Origin: Ilyonectria destructans
Taxonomy: Eukaryota > Ascomycota > Sordariomycetes > Hypocreales > Nectriaceae
Reading direction: 5' to 3'
DNA: 64,000 bases
NCBI GenBank assembly: GCA_020740775.1
Contig: JAHEWK010000004.1
Span: forward strand, 1,178,001-1,242,000
Positions 34,996-46,874 of the stretch are shown here, in pieces. The notes under the pieces were generated by a model. It saw nothing but the letters and a program-made list of their open reading frames with translations. It was not told where the DNA came from and ran no database searches. Each line of letters begins with the position of its first letter. The stretch's first letter is position 1. The position numbers and the translations under genes were made by a program.

Positions 34996-35901
34996 TTACA
35001 TGATGTCCCAGACATCCTCAGCGGCGTGACAGAACTTGCTGCAGGCCACACTTGCAGACAGTGAGTAGTTGCTGATGGAGATTTTCTCATCCACGAGCGA
35101 GTCGGCAAAGTTGTCCTCGCCCTTGGCCATGGCACCGACGAAGACGCAGATGCTCTCCTTAGACTCAACGGTCTCGACCCACTCGCGAACGCGGACCAGA
35201 GGAGCGTCGAAGCTCAGTGTCACCTTGCGGCAGTTGGGGGGGAGGTGATCAGTGATGGGGTTCTGGATGACACGCAAGAGCTTCTCGTTGGAGTTGGTCG
35301 AGCGGATGGACAAGCGGTGCAACAGCTGGACCATCAAACCAGCAAAGCGCTTGAAGGTTCGAGGGATACGGACCGAGGGTGAAACCTCGATGAGGACACC
35401 CTTGGCAGTATGGATGTAGATCTGGAGCTTGCCAGCCTTGTTGATGGGGGAGTCCAGCAGGGTCAGTAGACACTAAGAAAATGTCAGCATGTTGAATGCT
35501 AACTCAAGCAGCCAGAGTTGAAACCTGGTGGGTGATGTCGGGGCGGGCATCACTAATGTCCCGGTTCATCTTTCGCATGACACCAATGTGCTCGTCGCTG
35601 TTGAGCAGCGAGTACTTATCCTCGCGGTGCATCCCGGTGCGGCTGGTACCGCCGTGGGAGGCCTTGTACGTCTCGAGACTGGCGTTGGACAGGACTACGA
35701 TGAGTCGTTGAGAGTCTTTGTCGGTGGGGGGGATGGGCGTGTTTTGCTCCGCAACCAACTGCGGCAGCGCGGGAGGAGGAAGCGATTGCGTCCCTAGAAT
35801 AGTACCGTCGACGTTAGTGACTAGGTCTCCTGCGACGCATAGAATTCTGGGAGATTCATACTAGGCCGCTTGACTCCAGCACGGCGCTCGGGGGAAGACA
35901 T
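34996..35901 (-). CDS. EMG1: 18S rRNA pseudouridine N1-methyltransferase Emg1/Nep1
   Basis: Exons 35862-35901, 35525-35793 and 34996-35472 give 261 residues. The SPOUT-type methyltransferase fold is seen from [15 protein letters not shown], then [17 protein letters not shown], and the SAM-binding trefoil knot [12 protein letters not shown] and [25 protein letters not shown] at the C-terminus. It methylates a pseudouridine in 18S rRNA and is needed for 40S assembly in the nucleolus. Length and termination fit the family. Intron 1 has a perfect CTAAC branch point and removes an apparent second ATG; the intron 2 donor is the weak GTTTCA. EMG1 is divergent from the mitoribosomal gene MRPS17. Confidence 0.96.
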
Positions 35902-36805
35902 GGTGAGAGGTTGGTGAAAGTGTGGGGGAGGTTGAATGTGGGCGTCGGCGACGTAATGCCAACGAACAGGCAGACGATGCACAGGTTAGTCGGAGGAGTT
36001 TGGGATTTCGGGGGAGTGGCTCGGCGACAATTGGCGCAGCGAGAATGGAAGGCGTCGATCGGGACAGTGCTCAGTTGAGTGATGATATTTCCAAAGAAAA
36101 GAAGAGGACGGGAAATTGGTGGAGGGGGGAGAAGAAAGAAAAAACCTGGGCAAGTGACTTCTGGTTGAACCAAACACCGGGGAGCCAACCATGGAGCGAA
36201 GGCTAGTTAGGCGGTTTGACCCTGGAGTCCCACTAATAGGACGGAGTCTTGTCCCGCTATGCCGAACTCGGGCGGTGTAAGCCCGAATACTGGGTCCGGA
36301 CAACGGTTCACCACCGAGCTTCAGGGTTTCGGCTGCCGACGGGTGGTTTGGCAGAATCCCGGGCACGTGCCTGTGGTACGTATTGTCTCTGAACCTGAGG
36401 AGACCCTCAACCGATTTCCCCCTCTCGAGGTGTTCTAGGGTTAGAATTAATACTTTAGACGGGGATGATATTCTACAACATTTGCAATATGTTAGTTCTC
36501 ATGAACGGGCTCATTTGAGGGTGTGAAAACCATGCTTCCGCTTGCACGTGTGTGCTTAATTATCCTAGCGGGTCTTATCCCGTCGTGGCTGGTGTCCGTG
36601 ACTTGGTGTTTCCCGTTACCTAAGCACATGTGCCCATTCCTTCTCAACGCCTATTGGCTGACAAAATTTGGGACAGCAGCCTTTGATGCATCACAGCTTG
36701 TTCGCGATCCAACGACACATACTCTCTCTCCGACCGGAAATTGATGAACCGGCCGCCTCTCTGGCCCTGCAACTGGTTGCTCTGACGCCGTAACGACACA
36801 TCATA
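35902..36805. promoter_or_regulatory. divergent EMG1 / MRPS17 upstream region
   Basis: The 904 bases between start codons are mixed in composition; no clear operator was seen. Both neighbours serve ribosome production (cytosolic and mitochondrial), so shared control is plausible but unproven. Confidence 0.55.
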
Positions 36806-37342
36806 ATGTCCTCACAAGTCGCCAAGGCCGCGCGCCGTGTCACCCACGAGCTGCATGGCGTCGTCGTCTCAGCTGGCCTCATGCAAAAGACTGTCAAGGT
36901 CCGAGTTGGCGGTCAGAAATGGAACAAGATCGTCAACAAGGTGAGCAGGTTCTCTTCCGAAGACCATTGAGGATTGGCTTGCTAATGTTGCACTTAGTGG
37001 TATGCCGACCCCAAGCACTACCTCGTTCACGACCCCAACTCTTCCCTCCGAACCGGCGACGTCATCTCCATTGTTCCTGGATGGCCGACCTCCCAACACA
37101 AGCGCCACGTCGTCAAGCACATAATTGCGCCATTTGGCGTGCCAATTGAGGAGCGCCCACCAGTGCTGACCCTGGAGGAGAGGATAGCGGAGCGAGAGGC
37201 CAAGAAAGCTACCAAGGACGAGCGGAGGGCCGCCAGGAGGCAGGCCGAGGTGGAAAGGACACAAGAGGAAAAGAAGCTGGAGCTTGAGAAGAAGGAAGCT
37301 AAGCGCAAGGCCTGGGAGGAGGCACAGGAGCGCAAGGCCTAG
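36806..37342 (+). CDS. MRPS17: mitochondrial small-subunit ribosomal protein uS17m
   Basis: Exons 36806-36940 and 36998-37342 encode 159 residues. The S17 OB-fold is clear: ELHGVVVSAGLMQKTVKVRV, KHYLVHDPNSSLRTGDVISI and KRHVVKHIIAPFG. After it comes a highly charged Glu/Lys/Arg helix of about 60 residues (EERIAEREAKKATKDERRAARR), an extension typical of fungal mitoribosomal S17 and absent from bacterial S17 of about 85 residues. It binds 16S-like rRNA in the mitochondrial small subunit. The intron (36941-36997) lies in phase 0 after an AAG codon. The start at 36806 directly precedes the conserved fold, leaving a short basic mitochondrial leader (SSQVAKAARRVTH). Confidence 0.94.
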
Positions 37343-37760
37343 ACTCTAGCAAGCGATCTTGATTAAGGGACCCAACATCTATCGTCGCACATCGCTACCG
37401 TGGCGGAAGCATCAGCCGGCAAAACTATCGGGACCTCAGGACTTGGTTCTTTGTGGATCATATGTGGGAATCGGAGTGAAGGGCTTGACTCACTGCCCTG
37501 TACGATATCGTGAGCCATTGACGTACAGAGACGTCATGTACCAAAAGCTGTGGCTAAATCTATTGTACCATATATTAAATGACATGCCAGACATTCATTT
37601 AGCTTGAACGAAGCCTGATGAACCACAAACGTGCACGTTGATTGAAAGGTGCGATTTGTGGTTTTCGTGTTCCCACAATGGAAATAGTCTTGCAGTTCCT
37701 CTACCCGTCATGCTAAGATACATTTGGTTTACATGGTAGTTTTGCATAAACCCTAGTCAT
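37343..37760. other. convergent 3' interval MRPS17 / AAA ATPase
   Basis: These 418 bases contain 3' UTRs only, T/A-rich around 37560-37750. No gene was seen. Confidence 0.6.
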
Positions 37761-40297
37761 CTAGCCGCCCCGTTCTCCAAACTCCTTTGCCCAATCCTCG
37801 TACTCCTTTAACCCCGACTTGCTTACGCTGGGTCGGATCGTATTTAGACTTGCTTCAAAGTCGGGAAGCCCGATCGACCGGATCTGATCCATTGTCATGT
37901 GTAGCAATGCTTCGCCCAATGATCGTAGAGGTCCCATGGCCGCATCCTTGGCCAGGGCCGTGATGTCCGAACCAGAAAATCCTGTCGAGTAACCCAAGTT
38001 AGCACCAATTCCAATGCCAACTCTTCCATGTCATTACTTACCATCTGTTAGCTCTACTAGCCTGTGAATGTCATCGTCTGAAAGGTCGTGCTTTTGCTGT
38101 CCTAGGAGCGTCCGCAGCTGCGTCTCTCGGGTGGTTGGCTCTGGGAGTGGTATGTATTGCCGTCTTACAAAACGTCGTCTGGCAGCCTCATCGATTGCCC
38201 AGGGCAGATTTGTTGCAGCCAGCACCAACACCCGATTTGCATCACCCCGTTCCTTGTCCTTATCACTGACCTCCTTTCCTGCAGCTGCCCGTTGAAGGTC
38301 ACTCCATTGGATGAGAAACTCGGTCTTGATCCTCCTAGTAGCCTCATGTTCTCCCGAGCCTGATCGCTGTGATAATAGGGAATCGATTTCGTCGACAAAT
38401 ATAATGCTCGGAGCAAGCGTCCGAGCGAGCCCAAAGAGGGCTCTCACCAACTTCTCGGACTCGCCCAGGTACTTGCTTGTCAAGCTGCTCGCTGAGATAG
38501 AGAAAAACGTGGATTGTGACTCTGTTGCAACAGCTCTCGCCAACATGGTCTTTCCCGTACCAGGCGGGCCAAAAAGTAACATGCCCCTGGCTGGCTCCCG
38601 TAATCCCATGAATAGGTCTGGGCGGAGGAATGGATACACCACTGTCTCCCGAAGGGCATTCTTGGCAATTTCCAAGCCTGCAACATCACCCCAGTGAACC
38701 TCATCTCCCTGAACGACAATATCGTTGAGAATCTGCTTCGCAGCCGCCTCATCGATACCTGGGGGCAAACTCTTCATAATTGTGGCCTTCTTCTTCTTCC
38801 ACGCAGTCATCTCGCACGGGCTTTCTTCTGCTGGGGACTCGTCCGAAGTTTGAGCTTCCGAGTCAGCTTGGATGGCGGCTTCCTTTGGCTTTAATCGACG
38901 ACCTCTGGCTGGAGGTTGGCCGGAGTCCTCCCCAGATCCGCTCGAAATGGAAACAGGGCGTGGCTTCTGTTCACGCCGACGAGAGCGATTTGCCTTTTCT
39001 GGGTCAGGCTTTGGTTGTTTGGATGGCCCGCCGAACCGCTTCACTGCTGGGGTTTTCCCTGCAGGAGAATCTGACACCGTCCTCCTCTCCGAAACCTCCC
39101 CAGAATCATCCGCGGCCCCAGGGTCCTTTGCAGGTTCATGTTGCCTCGAGGATTTGCGGGGGGAAATTGCGGAAGAACCAACTCGACCACCAGCGAGCCG
39201 CTCCGAGCGGCTAGGTCCTGGCTCTGTTGATGGGGGATCTTGGAGTGATAAGGCACCAAGGGCACTGGACGCGGCGCTTACAGAGAGAAGGGATGGCCTC
39301 GCATAGAAATATTCGTCAGAATGGCGGGCATCTCCGCTTGACTCGCCTTCTCGAGGCACTACAAGTCTCCTCGAGTGACTGTCCCATTGTAAAGGTGCAG
39401 ACGGTGGCTTGCGGCCCTGGTCAAGGGAGGCTCGCGGGCTTGCGTTTGACGGGGTAGGCCCAGCATCAGAGGGGCCATTTCTTGGGAGCTTGTCCTTGGA
39501 ACCTAGTGCACTCCACGCGAGGGTGGCAGCCTTGCTAGGCCCTTCACCAGCAGGTTTGGATGACTTGCGAGTCATCTTGGCAGGTCTTTCGCCCACCTTC
39601 CCTGATCGCAGAGTAGTTCTCATGGTGTGTTTTTCGGGACTGGGAGATCGCAAAGTCTTGCCTGGCCTCGGAGGCAATTTGGGGGATACTGTTCTCGGCA
39701 CCGAGCTTGTCGATGGCACCGGTTCGAGGTATGAACTACTACCATTGACGAGAGCATTTTCGGACGATCGACGCATGGAAAGAGAGGGTCGTTGCGGCAG
39801 TGCTGGGCGTGATAGTTCTGAGTATGTCACGGCGGGAATCGTTCCTTGACCTATGCCTCCCTTGGCCTGACTGTCGGTTTCCGCTAAACTAGGTCGCTTT
39901 GATAATTTTCTCGGTGACAATGATGAGTTAACATCGTCATTGCGTGAGATCCGCAGCGCCTCAAGAAGGTCGATCCGCTCCTTGCACTGCAACTCGAGCT
40001 CTTTAAGGGCATCTTGCAACGCCTTCTCGGTGGTTGTCAGCGGGAGATGTATTGGGACCGCTCGGTTCGCCTGATAGTCGTAAATCTGGTCGAGTGCACT
40101 TCTCCAGTGGCGCATCGCCTCGATTTCATTTCCCTACACGTGATGTCGTTGTGAGCAAGGGATCTTGAGTGTGGTCCGTCTTGAGGGTGGGTAGAAACTC
40201 GACGTACCTGGCCTTCGTAGTAAACGGCGGTTGAGCAGCTCAGATAGCTCTCATCGTATGTCTTTTGCAGGACAGCCAGGCCTTTGTTGCGCAACAT
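37761..40297 (-). CDS. AAA ATPase of the Vps4/spastin/Sap1 group with MIT-like N-terminus
   Basis: Exons 40208-40297, 38042-40133 and 37761-37981 give 800 residues. The N-terminal helices ([21 protein letters not shown], then [20 protein letters not shown]) resemble a MIT domain. Residues 90-470 are disordered and rich in Ser, Pro and Arg. The AAA module has Walker A GPPGTGKT at 552-559, Walker B IIFVDEID with D611/E612, and the second region of homology ending [17 protein letters not shown]. The C-terminal Vps4-type helix reads [20 protein letters not shown]. Closest known relatives are fungal Sap1/Yta6 and animal spastin/fidgetin, hexamers that thread protein tails (tubulin or ESCRT-like substrates). 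The start is the first in-frame ATG after an upstream stop; a further 5' exon cannot be excluded. Confidence 0.88.
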
Positions 40298-41094
40298 TGC
40301 TTCGGCAGCCGGAACATAGTAGCCCTCAGCCTCGCCTTGATCGGTCTGGGGTCTGACCAACAGCGGCTTTCCACGCTCTGGCCGTCAAGGGCGACCACTC
40401 CGCCCGATGCGTAACTGTCTAGGCGTGGGAGCCAATGTCGAAGGGGCAATATGGGGTCGGATCGAATATGGTTTACGCGCGGTCGGGGGATATACGTCGT
40501 GGCAGCGGGCGCTCGAGGGACCTTGCGGTCTCGTTGGTAGTTGAAGCAGGATGGAGTGTCGCAGCACATGGCGAAGAACGCACCAAAGGCACAGTGGGCT
40601 GGGTGCGGGCGGTGACGTAGTCGTCTGGCACTGCCCGTTGGTCGCTGCTCACTGCCTGCTCCAGTGTGTTAGGTGGTTAATTAGCGGGGTACGCACATTC
40701 GTCGCACGGGTTGGGAATTGCCTAATTAGTACGACCTTGGGTTAAGTTAGGCGGGGATCCAAGGGACGGGAGTGATTGCGCTTCCTTTGAGTGAGACCTT
40801 GATACATTTGTGTTTGTGATATGTTACAGTCGATCTGGGCGGTTCGATTTGGTGGCAGATGCCATTCATCCGACTCCTTTGCTCCAATCGTTGTTGCTGC
40901 TCGGACTTAATGGGGGCGCACGCACACTGAACATCACTAACAAGATGGGATGCATTGATTCACCTGTCACCCATGTAAAATCACCTGTATGCACCTCTTA
41001 TTCACAGGCAACCTGGCAGCTGATGGATGTCTGACGGCTTTGATAATTAATGGAATCTATCGAGGCTATCCAGGATTTGCCTCCGCCTGGTTCT
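40298..41094. other. interval between AAA ATPase start and COG6 stop
   Basis: These 797 bases hold the AAA promoter/leader and the COG6 3' UTR. Small minus-strand frames at 40385-40569 have no domain and no convincing splice link to the AAA gene. Confidence 0.55.
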
Positions 41095-43227
41095 CTACGA
41101 GAGCAGCACGCGAATCTCTGCCGTCGTCCTGGGGAACACTGATCGGAGACCGTCATCGTCATCTGAGTCGACAGAGTCCTCCTCGCCGTCCGCTATTTCT
41201 TCCTCGAGCTGCTCAAAGTCGTCGCAAAACTTCTCCGCCGCCTCCTCCGTGATCTGCCGGGCGAGTTTGGAGTCCTGGAGATGCTTCAGATTCTCCATGG
41301 CATCCATCAGCGCCGAGGGCAGGAAATCGTCCAAGACCTGGCTTGCCTGGCTCAACACATCTCTATCCAATGAGGCAGCCCCGTTTGTCCCATCTGCCTG
41401 CAACGTGTTGAGAATGGGCTCCAACCCCGAACCCTTCCGGAAGAAGGCGTATTGGCTCCCGACGAGCTTCTTGGATTCCTCAGACGCCTTCTCTCGGAGC
41501 CGTTTGCTTCTGTTCTGAGTGAAATCAAACACTTCGAGTGCTGCAGCTGCAGAAAGCATGCAGTTGATGAGAAAGATTGTCCCGTTTCGCTTCTCCATGG
41601 ACTTAGCCATATTCTCACAGCCAGCTAGGAAAGGTTCGAAGGCTTCCGCTAGGACATTTTCAAACTCAGCCTCGCGGTCCTCCGAGGCAGACAGGGACGA
41701 GTCGTACGTTTTGCTGATGGAATTCAACTGCTTGAGTGAATCCTGTAAGAATAGCGGTGGGCCTAGGTCGGATGGAGCATGCTGGAATTCGCCTTGGATG
41801 GTCGCAATGTGATCCCGAACCAATGCACGGAACTGACGAAGAGCCTCCGTTTCTAGACTTCCAATTAGCTCTACGAGGTTGGAATCTGGACCGAGCGTCT
41901 TTTGGAATGTGATGCGGTAAAAATTGATGAGATTGGCCAGCTTGTATGCTGGAATAATATCCTCGTTGGCTTGGATGACCTGCTCAACCCTTTGGCGCAG
42001 TACCCGAGCGGCGCCTGAAATGTCCCGGTCAACCAAGTCGTGTAGCGCCTTCAAGGCATTGAAGTCTTCTGCTTCAGCCTCGTCGTCGTCATCGGCTACC
42101 AACCGCCAGATCTCGGCATCTCGCCCCGACTTTAGTCCCTTGGCGAGTTCCTCACCTTCGGCAACGAACAAGATCTCCAACGCCTCGCGTTCGCTGACAG
42201 TGGCTGAGTGGATCCATGCTAGTATATCTCCGACATATCGCAAAGGGTCATGGGCTGTCATGTCGATGGGCTTGACTGACTGATCTTCGACGCCAGACGG
42301 AGATGCTCCAGTAAGGGCAACGTAGAAAGAGTCTGAAAGAATTCTCTCCCGGGCCTCGGCAAAGAAGTCGAGGCAATTCTGGAAGAGAGACGGCCTCTCA
42401 GCTAGGACTCGGAGAGCGCGTCGAATGGACGCGTTCATTTGCGGATTCTCGAGGTTCAAAGTTTTAAACTCTCTTTGTATCCACTTATAGAGCTTTTGGA
42501 AGCCGAGGTTGATGTTTTTCGATGTCTGTTCCATCAGTTCCAAGCCCAGTGTCTGTTTCTCAAAGCCAAGCAAGATCTCACAGTCTCTGCTAATCTTCTT
42601 TGCTTTGCTTAGAGACTCAAAGAATCGATCATCCACCGGCTCAGCCGTCATTGTTAGCGCAGCGACTTCATTTTCTGACATGATGAAATGTTTTTTGAAG
42701 GCGCCAAGGAGTTCTTGCTTGACTTCGACTTGTCTCCGTTGTTCTAAAAGGGACGACGCTTCAGATAATGCTGAGGAGGTTTGAGTATGGGCCGCAACGA
42801 CCTGGCTCTTCATATCTTCGTATCCAGTATTGAGCTTGTCGAGAGTGGTCTTGATTCGTCGCAGTTGCTAAACATTGTGTTGGCATACATCTTGGTAGGA
42901 AAGGGACAAACCTACCTCTGCAACACGGCCGAATTCTGTGATAACCTCAGCATTGCTGTCAATCACTTCCTTCTGTAGATCTAGGCGAAGCCGACGGCGG
43001 GTCTCGGCATCATTTTGAATACCCCTTTGATCGAGAAGTAAGAGCGCGTCTCTGAATTCGGTATCCGAGTGCGTCGTTGAGAGGACGCTGGTGACCTTTG
43101 AGGTGAGGGGATTCAGGCCTTTCAAAGCTGTGTGTGGCGCGGAAGAGCTCTCTGTAGAATGGAGTACAGGACTGCTCGCGCCCCTCGAGGGCAAGCTCTT
43201 CAGGGACCAAGAGTGATCTGACGACAT
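41095..43227 (-). CDS. COG6: conserved oligomeric Golgi complex subunit 6
   Basis: Exons 42916-43227 and 41095-42867 encode 694 residues, the usual size. Early landmarks are [20 protein letters not shown], then [11 protein letters not shown] and the coiled-coil start [16 protein letters not shown]. The long helical body continues FGFEK-like [20 protein letters not shown] and [13 protein letters not shown]. The C-terminus carries an acidic patch ([19 protein letters not shown]). COG6 is part of lobe B of the COG tethering complex, which holds intra-Golgi retrograde vesicles; yeast COG also supports Cvt/autophagy traffic of Atg8 and Atg9. The single 48-nt intron is in phase 0. The gene is head-to-head with ATG9. 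Confidence 0.95.
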
Positions 43228-44037
43228 TGTGCTTTGATGTTAATCCAGCTTAGATGTGGGAACAAACATCGATGAGTCCTCGGGAATGCTAATTCATTTC
43301 GGTAACTTTGAGTAGTTGGAGAGCGAAGAAGAGTAAAGAAGACGAGACTGGCCGTGGTCCCAGGTCTAAAGACTAGAGTATGCCTTTCTGAGTTGCACGG
43401 ATTCCCGACGATACAGCTCAACCCATCACACCTATAGTGGACCTCAGTAGTATTGCAACGGTGTCGAGAGGGAGGACTTGAAAGGGAAGGCGGTGTGTGG
43501 CGCAGGGTGGGCGGGGGCTTATCGGCCAATAAGTCCGGCAAAAACGCGACACCGCTTTAGAGCGTCATACCCGCGACTGTGATGCCTGGAACATGCACGT
43601 CGTACTTCGGACCTCTTGTTGGCGCATATCATCTTCAACTGTTACAAGAGCTTAAACCAAATACGAAGGTCAGTTGCTTGCTGTTATACATACTGAAATC
43701 CCGATGCACAGCTTCTGGGGCACGTGCGAAGCTCACGCATGCGCGCCTAGTCACGTTGATCGTGGTCACCTGCCCTCCAAAGCCGACCCCATCCTATTGA
43801 TAGAACATCGCTCATCGGATTTCGTTGATAGAATTTACCCTCCGAGCCCATCGACGCCTTCTCTCCATCGCCTGGATCTAAAGAATCATCGACTTTCTCG
43901 GGGCAGCGTAGCTCTTGCTTAACTGTATCCCCTCCACTGCATCTTGCAATCCTTCGACCGTCATCCGCACCGAGACTCAATATCACAACGACATGCCCAT
44001 CGTGGCCCATAGATGAACCATTGCCTCTGGGCCCACC
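43228..44037. promoter_or_regulatory. divergent COG6 / ATG9 promoter region
   Basis: The 810 bases between two start codons must serve both genes. Small open frames at 43579-43922 have no motif. A word gcacgtgcgaa at 43720 contains CACGTG, a bHLH-type E-box, roughly midway; one occurrence is weak evidence. Confidence 0.6.
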
Positions 44038-46874
44038 ATGACTTCCAACATCTTCTCTCGGATAGCTCCGCCTTCGCGAGGCAGTCGGTCCTTCTATGAA
44101 CAGTTGCGTTCCCGTGACGATGACGGATATGGGGACGATCATCCCGGGCTGGACGAGGAAAACTTGGGACAGCATTTCAACGATTTTGATGCAGAGGGCC
44201 TGGCAGTCGGTGATAGCCGCATGACGGTCGACAGTGCGGCCTTTGACACAAAAGACAACACCCGGACTACCCGTCAAGCCGCCGCCCACGCACGGCATTT
44301 TGGTGGACAACCTTCGAGATGGCCAGCCCACCAAGACGATGAGGTGGACAACGATGTACCGGCATCTCTACTAGTAGAAGCCAATGAAGCCGAGAATCTT
44401 CTACCAGCTCCACCAAGGCGTTCAGGACGACATCCGGACCCTGCTCCACAAACGGCCGCTGGGCCGTCGTCAGCAAGAGCTCGGGCGCAATGGGATGCAG
44501 CAACAACGCAGCAACGACTTCACCAGGAAGATCCATTTAGTGCCACTTCAGGGTCTCAACCTAGGCCTGTAGTAAGAGGGATAATTTCAGGGGGTCCTCG
44601 GGAAAAGGCTCTCTGGAGGTGGGTTAACACCTCGAATTTGGATAGCTTTATGCGGGACGTGTACGACTATTACGAAGGAGGTGGGCTGTGGTGCATTTTA
44701 TGCGCCAACGCTTTGTGGTTACTGTGAGTCTTGATTTCCCAATGCCATGGACTGAGCCAAACATGCTAACCTCTTGGCAGTGAGACTCTCTTCGTGGCCG
44801 TGCTGTTGACATTCCTGTGCCAATGTGTCGACTATTCCAAGGTCCCTGGCAGCCAGTCTTTGAATGAAATCGTCATCAAGCAATGCACTAGCAAAATGTC
44901 CGGGCTCTGGAATTTCGGAATCTGGCTGTATTCGTTCTTCTTCATCTGGAAGTCGGTACAGTATTTTGTCGAGATCCGGCGCCTCATTTATATCAGAGAC
45001 TTTTACATACACCTTCTGGACATTCCGGAACAAGACATGCAAACTGTATCCTGGCAGGACATTGTGGCCAGACTCATGACATTGCGGGACCAGAACCCGA
45101 AAACGGCCACTAACATATCCAAGAGTCTGCGCCGCTTCATTGGAAGCCAATCAAAGGAGCGGCTCGATGCCCATGATATCGCCAACCGCTTGATGCGCAA
45201 AGACAACTACCTGATTGCAATGATTAACAAGGATGTTCTGGACCTTTCTCTGCCCGTGCCGTTTTTCGGAGGCCGTCAGTTATTCTCCAAGACGATGGAG
45301 TGGTACCTGCATTATTGCATCCTAGACATGGCATTCAACGAGCTAGGCCAGGTCCAACAAGATTTTCTCCGGGCAGATCGAAGAGGTGTTCTGAGCCAGA
45401 AGCTGAAACAGCGACTCTATTTTGCAGGATTTCTAAATCTCATCTTTGCTCCCGTCGTTCTCGCCTATGTTGTCATCGTCTATTTCTTCACATACTACAA
45501 TGTAGGTGTTTCCAATGCCCTAGAGGTTGCATTTACTAACAGATTTTGCAGGAATATCAGAAGGACCCGAAACTCGCAGCTGCGCGCAAGTACACGTCCC
45601 TGGCCGAGTGGAAGTTTCGGGAGTTCAACGAGTTGCCACATATCTTCTACGAACGGCTGCATATGTCGGTACCATTCGCTACTCGGTATATCGATCAATT
45701 TCCCAAGCGGATGACCGAAGATATCGCCCGGAGTGTCGCGTTCATGACCGGAGCGATTACTGCTATCCTGGCGGTGGGCTCCATTCTAGACTCGGAGCTG
45801 TTCCTGAATTTCGAAATCACCAAAGACAGGACGGTACTCTTCTACCTGGGCGTTTTTGGTGCCATATGGGCCATCACCCGAGGAATGGTCTCAGAAGAAA
45901 CACTCGTGTTTAACCCAGAGTATGCGCTGCGTAACGTCATCGAATACACCCATTACATGCCAGACCACTGGCACGGCCGACTGCATAGCTTCGAGGTGAA
46001 GCTGGAGTTTGCTGAGCTGTATAAGATGAAGGTAGTGATCTTCCTGGAGGAGGTGATGGGCATCATCACCACACCGATGTTGCTTCTGTTCGCGTTACCC
46101 AAGTGCAGCGACCAAATCATCGACTTTTTCCGGGAGTTTACGATTCACGTGGATGGACTTGGTTACGTGTGTTCGTTCGCTGTATTCGACTTCCAGAAAG
46201 GGGTTGGGAACACGGGACAGCCAGACAGACATCAGGATGTGCGAGAAGACTATTATTCGACAAAGCATGGCAAGATGGCAGCATCATACTACGGTTTTAT
46301 TGACAACTACGTCATTAACCCAAAGACGGGAATTCCTGGACACATGCCACCAGGATCGCGCCCACCTTTCCATCCTCCGCCAGCTTTCCCGGGGCTCAAT
46401 TCACCGACGTTGGCAGCGGATATGCAGGGCTCGTACATGGGACGAGCGGAGGTGGGTAGAGCAAGAAGTAGGGCTCCTGGCCCGGGACGAGGACCACGAC
46501 CTGGACCAACGATCCCACCGCCGTCCCCAATGGCATCTATGTTACTGGATCAACACCACCAACCAGTCGCTGGGAACCTCGGGGCACGGAGCTTGTACTT
46601 GTCAAGGCATCCTCGTGGCGGGTATCGCGGAGAGAGCCAGATTATTGAGGAATCACTGGAAGACGGCGGCGGGGACCGACGACCAACGCAGGAAGAATCC
46701 GTGTACGAAGCCGGGGGAATATTGGGCGAATCAACATGGGAGACGTCACCTGGGAAGGGTCTCAGTCGAGAGAACAGCGCGGCCAACACTGAGGAGACTG
46801 ATGCTGGCGTGCTGGGGCTTATTTATCAGTTGCGACAGACACAGCGGCCACGCCGGGGTGGAGGCATGGTATAA
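44038..46874 (+). CDS. ATG9: autophagy membrane protein Atg9 (lipid scramblase)
   Basis: Exons 44038-44723, 44781-45501 and 45552-46874 give 909 residues. A disordered N-terminus of about 200 residues leads into the core at ALWRWVNTSNLDSFMRDVYDYYEGGGLW. Membrane segments follow (ALWLLETLFVAVLLTFLCQCV, GIWLYSFFFIWKSV, LIFAPVVLAYVVIVYFFTYY, then SVAFMTGAITAILAVGSI and VLFYLGVFGAIWAI). The invariant stretches YHYM-like EYTHYMPDHWHGR and DFFREFTIHVDGLGYVCSFAVFDF are characteristic. The C-terminus is long and Gly/Pro/Ser-rich. Atg9 vesicles seed the phagophore, and the trimer scrambles lipids supplied by Atg2. Introns have consensus ends (gtgagt, gtaggt). The start lies 12 codons before the first conserved tail residues. 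It is divergent from COG6. Confidence 0.97.
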
